From: Chthoniobacterales bacterium
Lineage (GTDB): Bacteria > Verrucomicrobiota > Verrucomicrobiia > Chthoniobacterales > JACTMZ01
DNA: 5,704 bases
Assembly: GCA_017853515.1 (NCBI GenBank)
Contig: JAFMJK010000146.1
Coordinates: 1-5,704 of the forward strand
Direction: 5' to 3'
Each line of letters starts with the position of its first letter. Position 1 is the first letter of the stretch. Made by a program: the position numbers and the translations under genes. This document shows, one piece after another, positions 1 to 5,704 of the stretch. Below the pieces are notes generated by a model. It had not been told where the DNA came from. It did not search any database and saw only the letters and a program-made list of their open reading frames with translations.

Positions 1-772
1 CGCCGGTGAGAAATGTCCCCGAGACCGTGTAGGTTTTGCTGCCGCCCGGATTGTTCTGCACCGCGGTGAATCCGCTGATCGAATTGGTCGAGAGAACCAG
101 TGTCGGTGCGGTCGAGATAACATTGCCGGATACATCGAGAATTTTTGCGGCGCTCACTCCTCCGCCGGAGTGCGTGACCGTTCCTGTAACCGTGCCCGGC
201 GCGCCCGAGGCGGCCAAGCGGACATAGACGGTTGCGTTGCTCAGCGCACCAGCCGTGGGCGAGAGATTGAGGAAACTCGCGAACGAAACGTTGTTTGCGC
301 TCACCTCGAGACCGGGCGAGGCGGATACCGTAACTTCTCCCGTCAGATTGGCTCCCGTCACGGTGTAGCTTGAGCCCGTTCCCGGATTGTTTTGCAGCGC
401 GGAGAGTCCGGTGATGTTGTTGGTCGACAGAGAGAGGTTTGGTGCCGTCGAAACGACATTGCCCGAAACGCTGAGACTTGCGCTCGCGCTTCCGCTGGTG
501 TGCGTGACTGCGCCGGAGAAGGTGCCGGCTGTCGCACCTGCTTTGATCCGCGCGTAGAGTTGGGCACTCAGCACGCCCGTGATTTCCGGATCGATGGTTT
601 GCGAGCCGGCGAATGAGGAGCCATTCGTGCTCACCTCCAAATTCGTTGACGCTGTCACCGTGACGGCGTTGGTCAGATTCGAACCCGTGAGCGCGTAGAC
701 AGCGGGTGTTCCCGCGGCGCCCTCGTTGGCGGTGAGTCCCGAGAGCGATGTCGGGCTCAAGCCCAGCGTCGG
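1..772 (-). repeat. Tandem Ig-like repeats of about 110 residues in the nuclease
   Basis: Protein-level repeats encoded at 443-772 (residues 362-471, 110 aa), 107-442 (472-583, 112 aa) and 1-106 (from 584, cut by the window edge). Each unit starts with P-[TN]-L-x-L-S, then a [SN]-x-[SI]-[ST]-G-[LF] step, a Y-x-[VL]-[ST]-G-x-x-L-T strand, a L-E-V-S-[TA]-N segment, a [VL]-Y-[VA]-R-[LI] strand, G-T-[FV]-[ST]-G-x-V-T-H and a closing V-S-G-N-V-[VI]-S-T-A. Units 2 and 3 are closer to each other (shared Q-N-N-P-G) than to unit 1. These are beta-sandwich modules of the kind found in long surface or secreted proteins. They probably act as spacers or binding modules; the exact family is not assigned. 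Confidence 0.85.
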
Positions 773-1855
773 TGTGCTTCCGGCTGTCACGGTGAAAGGC
801 TCATAACTCGTGTCCGTGCCGTTGGCGCCTGTCACCTCGATGAATCCGCTGGTCGCTCCCGACGGCACGTTGACCGTGATACTGTTGGCGCTGGACGATA
901 TCACCGCAGCCGGCGTGCCGTTGAAGCTGACCACCGGCGAGACGAAATTGAAGCCGCTGATCGTCACCGACGTGCCGACTGCGCCGAGCGTGGGATTGAA
1001 GGTGGTGATGACCGTGGGTGTGTTCGGCCCCGTGCCGGTATCAACCAGGTTCTTGAGGTAGATCGCCGTGCTGAGGTTGGTGATCGCGTCGAAAAAAGTG
1101 AATCCGGTCACATCTTCAATGGCTTCGACCGAGGTGATGTAGCTCTGCCACGGGCCGAGGCCCGTGCTGGTGTTGGGCGTGAGCAGGGCGATGACACGCG
1201 CCGATGTCGTGATGCGCTGATTGGCAGGCGTGGCGCTGGTCGCGTTGGGAATTTCCACCGCGATTTTCCAGACCGATCCGGGGATGGACATCTGGTTGTT
1301 CAAACGCGAGCCAGTGAATTGGCCCGGACCGGAGATAATGACCACCTCGTCGCCGTCGGCTGCCATATCGCGGCAGTATGTTTCGAAATTGGCCCACAAA
1401 CCTTGGTTGTTTTGCGAGGCCTGCGGGATGATGTTGCTCATCCGGAAAGTCACCTGGTTGTTGGTCAAATCCTTGGTGCGATCGGCGGAGGGTGTCATGT
1501 GGCCGCGGTCCCAACCCGTGCCGAAGGTCGCCGTTCCGATCTTGAGGTAACCCGAAGGAAGCAGTTCCTCGGTCTGCCAGTAATCTGTGCGCGCCTGGTT
1601 TCCATCGTCGGCCAGCGAATAACTCCATCCGACCCAGTTCGCTTGATGGGTGTTGTCATTGTACGAAATGACATATTGCGCGCGCTGGTTGATGAGAAAT
1701 TTCGTCCGACTGGCGCTGTTTGTTGAAGCCCCGTCCGGATTGCCCAGCGGCATCTGGTATTGCGGACCGAGGCGTCCTTCAGCGGGGGTGGCCAGAATCA
1801 GCCAAGCAAGCGCGCCGCAAAAGATTGCGGCCAACTTTCGGGAGGTCGGGTGCAC
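1..1855 (-). CDS. Secreted DNA/RNA non-specific endonuclease (NucA-like) with TIG and Ig-like repeats; 3' end outside window
   Basis: This frame is open without a stop from a TAG at 1907-1909 to the left edge, giving 618 residues from the GTG at 1855; the C-terminus is missing. Residues 1-25 are a signal peptide: a basic start with R6 and K7, then a hydrophobic stretch ending near ATPA, so the protein is exported. Residues about 30-260 are a beta-beta-alpha metal nuclease of the Endonuclease_NS family, close to Anabaena NucA. It has LGNPDGA (37-43), NWVGW (73-77), DRGHM (116-120) with catalytic H119, NNQGLW (149-154) and F-E-T-Y-C (157-161). N150 and E158 lie 31 and 39 residues after the His, as in NucA. 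R89 fits the conserved active-site Arg. Such enzymes cut DNA and RNA without sequence preference. Residues 280-357 form an IPT/TIG domain, followed by Ig-like repeats. GTG 1855 was preferred because it puts the signal peptide at the N-terminus and has GAAG five bases upstream. GTG 1900 is an alternative but lies at the predicted transcription start. Confidence 0.92.
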   Translation of the reverse strand, partial: MHPTSRKLAAIFCGALAWLILATPAEGRLGPQYQMPLGNPDGASTNSASRTKFLINQRAQYVISYNDNTHQANWVGWSYSLADDGNQARTDYWQTEELLPSGYLKIGTATFGTGWDRGHMTPSADRTKDLTNNQVTFRMSNIIPQASQNNQGLWANFETYCRDMAADGDEVVIISGPGQFTGSRLNNQMSIPGSVWKIAVEIPNATSATPANQRITTSARVIALLTPNTSTGLGPWQSYITSVEAIEDVTGFTFFDAITNLSTAIYLKNLVDTGTGPNTPTVITTFNPTLGAVGTSVTISGFNFVSPVVSFNGTPAAVISSSANSITVNVPSGATSGFIEVTGANGTDTSYEPFTVTAGSTPTLGLSPTSLSGLTANEGAAGTPAVYALTGSNLTNAVTVTASTNLEVSTNGSSFAGSQTIDPEITGVLSAQLYARIKAGATAGTFSGAVTHTSGSASASLSVSGNVVSTAPNLSLSTNNITGLSALQNNPGTGSSYTVTGANLTGEVTVSASPGLEVSANNVSFASFLNLSPTAGALSNATVYVRLAASGAPGTVTGTVTHSGGGVSAAKILDVSGNVISTAPTLVLSTNSISGFTAVQNNPGGSKTYTVSGTFLTG

Positions 1856-1905
1856 GGGATCTTCGCTGTTACGTGGCGGCGCGAAAAATGGGCGCCCCAC
1901 CTTGA

Positions 1906-1933
1906 ACTATAACAACACCCGCTGCCCAAACAA
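1906..1933 (-). promoter_or_regulatory. Predicted sigma70-type promoter of the nuclease gene
   Basis: On the minus strand, TTGTTT (1928-1933) is followed after 16 bases by TATAGT (1906-1911). A TGT directly before the -10 makes it an extended -10 element. The predicted start of transcription falls near 1898-1900, leaving a leader of about 45 bases before GTG 1855. The promoter lies downstream of the transporter terminator, so the nuclease looks independently transcribed. The -35 is weak. Sigma-factor consensus in this organism is assumed, not known. Confidence 0.5.
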
Positions 1934-1965
1934 GTTAGGAAGAAAACTTCTCCTGAAGGAAAACC

Positions 1966-1987
1966 AAAAAAACGCCCGAAACCGGGC
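1966..1987 (-). terminator. Intrinsic terminator after the BASS transporter gene
   Basis: Read on the minus strand, GCCCG-GTTT-CGGGC (1974-1987) forms a five-pair GC stem with a four-base loop. One base later comes a run of seven T (1966-1972). The stem begins five bases after the TGA at 1992-1994. This is the standard Rho-independent layout, though the stem is short. It separates the transporter unit from the nuclease gene. Confidence 0.75.
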
Positions 1988-1991
1988 CCGG

Positions 1992-2852
1992 TCAGGCTGT
2001 TTTGCGCCGGCCGAACCAAGCGATGGCCAGGCCTCCGGTGAGGAACATGAAGAGACAGTAGACCACCGAGGGCATGGCGATGTGCGGGCTGTCGAGCAGG
2101 CCCAAGGTGATGCCGAGGGCGAGCGTGCCATTCTGGATTCCTGCCTCGATGGAAACAGTGATCCTTTGCGCCTGCGACAATCCGGCCACCCATCCGGCGG
2201 CGAAGGCGAGGGTCATGGTGAGCAGATTAAGTGTGATGGCAGCCGGCCCGGCCACGGCGAATTGGTGCGCGAGGTTGTCCTCCCGCGCCACGGCCGCGGC
2301 GATGATCAGCGCGAGAAAAACGAGAGAAAAAATATTGGCCGGACGCTCCAGGCGTCGAGCCAAAGCCGGCCGCGCGCGCCGCACCGCCATGCCGCAGAGA
2401 ATCGGCACGATGGTCACGACGGTGAGTTGGCCGAGCGTTTTCCAGAACGGCAGTGCTACCGCCGCGCCGCTCCCCATGAACCAGTTCATCGACCATCCGA
2501 CGATCCATGGAATGGTGAACACGCAGACCATACTCGAGATAGCAGTGAGCGTGACCGAGAGCGCCGTGTCACCCTTGGCCAAGTGCGTGATGACATTCGA
2601 AGTGGCCCCGCCGGGGCACGCGGCGAGCACCATCAGCCCGACGGCCAGTTCGCCGGGCAGACGGAAAAGCACGGCAAGTGCGAAGGCGACGGCCGGCAGC
2701 ATGAGCAGCTGACAAAACAGCCCGACGATTTTCGCCTTCGGCTTGAGGATGACGCGTCGGAAGTCGTCCGGCGCGAGACTCAGCCCCATGCCGAAAAGAA
2801 TGGCAAAAAGCGCGATGGGCAAGGCGAGTTGCTTGAGGATTTCGCCGGACAT
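1992..2852 (-). CDS. Bile acid:sodium symporter (BASS) family transporter
   Basis: A 286-residue integral membrane protein of the SBF/BASS family, a sodium-coupled carrier of organic anions in the inner membrane. Hydrophobic segments run almost end to end, consistent with the family's nine or ten helices, and the length is normal. Family signatures are visible: F-G-M-G-L-S-L near the start (20-26); C-P-G-G-A-T-S-N (79-86) leading into L-A-K-G-D-T-A-L-S-V; and E-A-G-I-Q-N-G (236-242), where E236, Q240 and N241 match the sodium-site and crossover positions of bacterial homologues. The ATG at 2852 fits the usual family start; I see no clear ribosome binding site just upstream. The substrate cannot be read from sequence. 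Known BASS substrates include bile acids, pyruvate, other 2-keto acids and ketopantoate. Proximity to ilvD makes a 2-keto acid a reasonable guess only. An intrinsic terminator follows immediately. Confidence 0.9.
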   Translation of the reverse strand: MSGEILKQLALPIALFAILFGMGLSLAPDDFRRVILKPKAKIVGLFCQLLMLPAVAFALAVLFRLPGELAVGLMVLAACPGGATSNVITHLAKGDTALSVTLTAISSMVCVFTIPWIVGWSMNWFMGSGAAVALPFWKTLGQLTVVTIVPILCGMAVRRARPALARRLERPANIFSLVFLALIIAAAVAREDNLAHQFAVAGPAAITLNLLTMTLAFAAGWVAGLSQAQRITVSIEAGIQNGTLALGITLGLLDSPHIAMPSVVYCLFMFLTGGLAIAWFGRRKTA

Positions 2853-2980
2853 CCCGCCAAAATGCCGGACGAACCGTCAGGCGTCGATCACCGACGACGA
2901 GGTGTGGGGAGTAGTTCCTGGCGCCCAGGCGCAGCGCTGGCGTCCCTCAGGCAAACGCCGCGATCCGGTTTTCCTTCGCC
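2853..2980 (-). other. Intergenic region upstream of the BASS gene with overlapping hairpins
   Basis: These 128 bases separate the small gene from the transporter. I see no convincing promoter, no T-run and no reading frame of note. The only structure is a pair of competing inverted repeats: CCTGG (2917-2921) can pair with CCAGG (2925-2929), while CCAG (2925-2928) can instead pair with CTGG (2937-2940). In DNA this rich in GC, such short pairings may be chance. Confidence 0.3.
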
Positions 2981-3235
2981 TCAGCAATCCGCGCTTTCCA
3001 GCGCGGCATCCACTCGATCGGCGGCGGCCTCGAGCTGCTCTTTCAGGTCGTGCAGCGCGGTCCAAGATTCGGCGATATCCGGTCCCCATTCGCCCTCGAG
3101 CCCTTCGAGCTTGGCGTTGGGCGAGGGGTGACAGGCGAGATTTTCTTCGATGAGGCACGCGATGGTTCGCAGTGCGGGCCCATGGTAAGGCAAATTCAGT
3201 TCAAGACGGTGCGAAACCTTCGTCGGCTTGGTCAT
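2981..3235 (-). CDS. Small hypothetical protein with C-terminal coiled-coil-like helix
   Basis: An 84-residue, mildly acidic soluble protein that I do not recognise. Residues 1-50 contain a mixed segment with H18, C27, C35 and H37. Residues 52-82 look like one long helix with hydrophobic residues spaced as heptads (L61, L64, L68, A71, V75, A78), suggesting dimerisation or partner binding. The last residue is C84. There is no signal peptide or membrane segment. ATG 3235 was chosen because the next upstream ATG (3319) would add a basic stretch overlapping the 3' end of the phosphatase gene. A GTG at 3253 is another possibility. No strong ribosome binding site is seen. It follows the phosphatase gene by 56 bases on the same strand, so it may belong to the ilvD transcript. 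Its amino-acid composition is far more protein-like than the Arg-rich overlapping frame at 2877-3158. No function is proposed. Confidence 0.6.
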   Translation of the reverse strand: MTKPTKVSHRLELNLPYHGPALRTIACLIEENLACHPSPNAKLEGLEGEWGPDIAESWTALHDLKEQLEAAADRVDAALESADC

Positions 3236-3254
3236 ACCATGGAAATGTTTCACT

Positions 3255-3281
3255 GATCCGGCTTGCGCGCAAGCGATCCGG
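3255..3281. repeat. 14-bp perfect palindrome flanked by 7-bp direct repeats
   Basis: GCTTGCGCGCAAGC (3261-3274) is a perfect inverted repeat. The heptamer GATCCGG occurs on both sides, at 3255-3261 and 3275-3281. It lies between the phosphatase stop (3292) and the small-gene start (3235). It could be an operator, an RNA hairpin or part of a weak terminator, but no T-run follows on the minus strand. On the plus strand a run of six T (3287-3292) follows only after a 12-base gap. Confidence 0.5.
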
Positions 3282-3291
3282 ACAACTTTTT

Positions 3292-3945
3292 TCAGGCCCC
3301 GGCGAGGGAGGCGAGGCAATCGGGGGTGACTTCGGCCATCGATCCGACGGCGGCATCCGCGGGGCCGAGAGCCTCGAGGGGATGGGTCGTGGCCACGGCG
3401 AGCACCGGCATGCCGGCCCGCTTGGCCGCTTCGATCCCGACCAGCGCGTCCTCGATGACCACGCAGTCCGCGGGTGCGGCCCCGAGGCGTTCTGCGGCGA
3501 GGAGGAAAATGGAAGGGTCGGGTTTGCCGTGCACGACTTCCTCACCGGAGACGATGACGCGAAAAAATTTGCGGAGATCCATGAGATCCAGAAGGCAGTC
3601 AAGGTTGGCGCGTTCGGTTGACGAACCGATGGCACAGGGGATTTCGGCGGCCTGCAGTGCCGAGAGCAATTCCCGCACGCCGGGAAGGGGGTCGATGCCC
3701 TTCTCGCGGACCAGCGAGCGGTAAATCTCTTCTTTTTCGTGCGCGAGAGCATCGACCTCCGCCGGATCTGCGGCCCAGCCGAGATCGGGAATGATCGCGT
3801 TGTTCTTTTTCCCGAACCCTCGCTTGAAATGGTCCGCGGGGAGGGCAAGTCCGCGTTTTGTCGCGAGGATTTCCCAGCTGCGTTCGTGGTGCGCCGAGGA
3901 ATCGACGACCACGCCGTCCCAATCGAAAATGACCGCGCGGAGCAT
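3292..3945 (-). CDS. HAD-superfamily phosphatase / phosphoglucomutase-like hydrolase
   Basis: A 217-residue cytoplasmic HAD hydrolase of the beta-phosphoglucomutase-like subgroup, which moves or removes phosphate on small metabolites through an aspartyl-phosphate. Motif I is F-D-W-D-G-V-V-V-D-S (7-16), with nucleophile D8 and acid/base D10. A helical cap follows (about 17-85), including F-G-K-K-N (44-48). Motif II is I-G-S-S-T-E (106-111). The motif III Lys is K141 in H-G-K-P-D-P. Motif IV is V-I-E-D-A-L-V-G-I-E-A-A (163-174), with E165 and D166 for magnesium. The length is typical. ATG 3945 overlaps the ilvD stop as TGATG and puts motif I at the usual distance from the start; longer upstream readings would lie inside ilvD. 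The overlap indicates translational coupling. The substrate cannot be told; sugar phosphates, glycerol phosphate, phosphoglycolate or damaged metabolites are all possible. Confidence 0.9.
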   Translation of the reverse strand: MLRAVIFDWDGVVVDSSAHHERSWEILATKRGLALPADHFKRGFGKKNNAIIPDLGWAADPAEVDALAHEKEEIYRSLVREKGIDPLPGVRELLSALQAAEIPCAIGSSTERANLDCLLDLMDLRKFFRVIVSGEEVVHGKPDPSIFLLAAERLGAAPADCVVIEDALVGIEAAKRAGMPVLAVATTHPLEALGPADAAVGSMAEVTPDCLASLAGA

Positions 3946-5654
3946 CAGAGTCCCGCGTCGGTCACGGCACCGGTCGAGGCGCTCGTCGCCAGGGCGCCGA
4001 ACTTGGCCAGCACGCCGCGGCGATAACGCGGGGCCGGCTTTTTCCACTTCGCTTTGCGGCGTTTCAATTCGGCCGCGGGCACCTCGATGGTCAGGCGGTG
4101 CTTGATCGCATCGATTTCGATCGTGTCGCCGTTTTTGATCAAGGCGAGCGGACCGCCGTCGAAGGCTTCGGGCGTGATGTGCCCCACGACAAATCCGTGC
4201 GTTCCGCCGGAGAAACGTCCGTCGGTGATCAACGCGACCTCCTTGCCGAGGCCTTTGCCCATCACAGCCGAGGTGGGTCCGAGCATTTCGCGCATGCCGG
4301 GTCCGCCGCGCGGCCCCTCGTAACGAATGACGATGACATCGCCCTTCTTGACGCCGCCCTTGAGAATCGAAGCAAGTGCCGCTTCCTCGGAATCGAAGAC
4401 GCGCGCTTTGCCGCGGAATTTTTCGCCTTCTTTGCCGGTGATTTTCGCCACCGCGCCGCCCGGCGCGAGGTTGCCGTGGAGAATGACGAGGTGGCTGTCT
4501 TTTTTGACGGGATCCTTCAGCGGGCGGATGACTTGTTGGCTCTTCGGGTAAGGTTTGAATGGCGCGAGGTTCTGTTTAAGCGTTTTGCCCGTCACCGTCA
4601 TGCAGTCGCCGTGGAGCAACCCGGCGGAAAGCAGTTCCTTCATCATCGGCACGATGCCTCCGATGGCCACGAGTTCGGACATGAGGTATTTGCCGCTCGG
4701 TTTGAGATCGGCCAGCACGGGCACGCGGCGTCCGATCTTGGTGAAATCGTTGATGTCCAGCTTCACGTTGGCCGCGTGGGCCATGGCCAGCAGGTGGAGG
4801 ACGGCGTTGGTCGATCCGCCCAGGGCGATGATCACGGTGATGGCGTTCTCGAAGGATTCGCGTGTGATGATGTCCGAGGGCAGGATGCCGCGCTTCAGCA
4901 AATTGACCACGGCCGCACCCGCATCGCGCGCATCGGTCTTTTTGTGCGCGGATACCGCGGCCTGGGCCGAACTGTTCGGCAGGCTCATGCCCATTGCTTC
5001 GATCGCCGAGGCCATGGTGTTGGCAGTGTACATGCCCCCGCAGGATCCGGCGCCGGGAATGGCGCAGGACTCGATTTTTTGCAGTTCTTTGTTGTCGATT
5101 TTTTTCGCCGCGTGCTGACCCACCGCCTCGAAGACCGAAACGACGTCGAGGTTCCTTCCGTTGATGCAGCCCGGCAGAATGGTGCCGCCGTAGACAAAGA
5201 CCGCGGGGCGGTTGAGCCGCGAAACAGCCAGCATGCAACCGGGCATGTTTTTGTCGCATCCGCCGATGGCGACGAATCCGTCGAAGCCCTCGCAGCCCAC
5301 GACCGTCTCGATCGATTCGGCGATGACTTCGCGCGAAACCAGGGAATATTTCATCCCCTCGGTGCCCATGGAGATGCCGTCGGAGATGGTGATGGTGTTG
5401 AAGATGACCGCTTTGCCGCCTGCCGCATTGGCTCCTCCGGCCGCCTCGCGGGCCAGAACGTCGATGTGCATGTTGCACGGCGTGACCATGCTCCATGTCG
5501 AGGCGATGCCGATCTGCGGCTTGGCGAAATCTTTCTCCTGGAATCCGACCGCATAGAGCATGGCGCGGCTCGGCGCGCGCTCGGGTCCGTCCAGGACCTG
5601 CGAGGAGTATTTGCGGAGGATGCTCTTTTTCGGACGGGCGGATTTTTTGCTCAC
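3945..5654 (-). CDS. ilvD: Dihydroxy-acid dehydratase
   Basis: A 569-residue cytoplasmic iron-sulfur enzyme of branched-chain amino acid synthesis. It removes water from 2,3-dihydroxy-isovalerate and 2,3-dihydroxy-3-methylvalerate to give the 2-keto acids that lead to valine, leucine, isoleucine and pantothenate. Three cluster cysteines are visible: C60 (T-P-C-N), C133 (G-G-C-D-K) and C205 (G-S-C-G-G). D92 (S-D-G-I-S-M-G), D134 and K135 fit the magnesium site. S482 in G-R-F-S-G-G is the likely catalytic base. G-G-S-T-N-A (279-284) is another family signature. The length and motif spacing match the shorter class typified by plant and mycobacterial enzymes, which carry a [2Fe-2S] cluster, rather than the E. 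coli form of about 616 residues. The start is a GTG at 5654, since no ATG, GTG or TTG precedes it in frame within the window; the ribosome binding site is weak. Its promoter is not in the window. The stop overlaps the next gene. Confidence 0.97.
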   Translation of the reverse strand: MSKKSARPKKSILRKYSSQVLDGPERAPSRAMLYAVGFQEKDFAKPQIGIASTWSMVTPCNMHIDVLAREAAGGANAAGGKAVIFNTITISDGISMGTEGMKYSLVSREVIAESIETVVGCEGFDGFVAIGGCDKNMPGCMLAVSRLNRPAVFVYGGTILPGCINGRNLDVVSVFEAVGQHAAKKIDNKELQKIESCAIPGAGSCGGMYTANTMASAIEAMGMSLPNSSAQAAVSAHKKTDARDAGAAVVNLLKRGILPSDIITRESFENAITVIIALGGSTNAVLHLLAMAHAANVKLDINDFTKIGRRVPVLADLKPSGKYLMSELVAIGGIVPMMKELLSAGLLHGDCMTVTGKTLKQNLAPFKPYPKSQQVIRPLKDPVKKDSHLVILHGNLAPGGAVAKITGKEGEKFRGKARVFDSEEAALASILKGGVKKGDVIVIRYEGPRGGPGMREMLGPTSAVMGKGLGKEVALITDGRFSGGTHGFVVGHITPEAFDGGPLALIKNGDTIEIDAIKHRLTIEVPAAELKRRKAKWKKPAPRYRRGVLAKFGALATSASTGAVTDAGL

Positions 5655-5704
5655 GGCTCGAGCGTAGCCGCGCGCGCGCCGCGGGTTAAGCGCAAAAGGA
5701 ATCC

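Noticed and set aside
1116..1628. A 170-residue minus-strand frame inside the nuclease gene
   Set aside because: Its product is His- and Arg-rich. The frame beside it carries the full NucA motif set without interruption.
1938..1958. Small inverted repeats GAAG-AAAA-CTTC and CTTC-TCCT-GAAG upstream of the nuclease promoter
   Set aside because: Four-base stems are too short to support as a terminator or operator.
1650..3131. A 493-residue open frame on the plus strand, antisense to the transporter
   Set aside because: It crosses the terminator, the promoter and the gaps, and its product is a charged, low-complexity string rich in H, R, E, G and D with no motif. It is explained by the GC-rich third positions of the real minus-strand gene.
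3946..4047. A longer N-terminus for the HAD phosphatase starting at 4047
   Set aside because: The extra 34 residues are Arg-rich, lie within ilvD and move motif I away from its usual position. The ATG at 3945 in TGATG is the natural start.
4576..5496. A 306-residue minus-strand frame inside ilvD
   Set aside because: It is His- and Arg-rich with no domain and lies wholly within the clearly coding ilvD frame, so it is a shadow.

Overview
The window is GC-rich bacterial DNA in which every supportable gene lies on the minus strand. Reading in the direction of transcription, from high to low coordinates, the order is: ilvD (dihydroxy-acid dehydratase), a HAD-family phosphatase, a small unrecognised protein, a BASS-type sodium-coupled transporter, and the 5' two-thirds or so of a large secreted nuclease that runs off the left edge. 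The nuclease architecture (signal peptide, NucA-like nuclease, IPT/TIG domain, tandem Ig-like repeats of about 110 residues) is a style common in Verrucomicrobiota and Bacteroidota. The high GC favours something like Verrucomicrobiota, but this is an impression rather than a test.

Right part (3292-5654): ilvD starts at a GTG and has all the cysteines and signature motifs of the shorter IlvD class. Its stop overlaps the start of the HAD phosphatase gene as TGATG, so the two are very probably one translationally coupled unit. A perfect 14-bp palindrome sits between the HAD stop and the next start.

Middle part (1992-3235): an 84-residue protein with a C-terminal coiled-coil-like helix, which I do not recognise, is followed after 128 bp by a 286-residue BASS transporter. 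A compact intrinsic terminator directly follows the transporter stop. IlvD makes 2-keto acids, and some BASS proteins carry 2-keto acids or ketopantoate, so a metabolic link is possible but unproven.

Left part (1-1933): a recognisable extended -10 promoter precedes a GTG-started gene for an exported, modular DNA/RNA non-specific endonuclease. Its catalytic His, metal-binding Asn and Glu are spaced exactly as I recall for Anabaena NucA. After the nuclease come one TIG domain and at least two and a third Ig-like repeats. This gene has no stop codon inside the window.

I saw no tRNA, rRNA, CRISPR array, insertion sequence or phage gene. No stretch over 300 bases lacks a gene. The most unusual object is the modular secreted nuclease; the rest looks like ordinary metabolism plus one orphan small protein.
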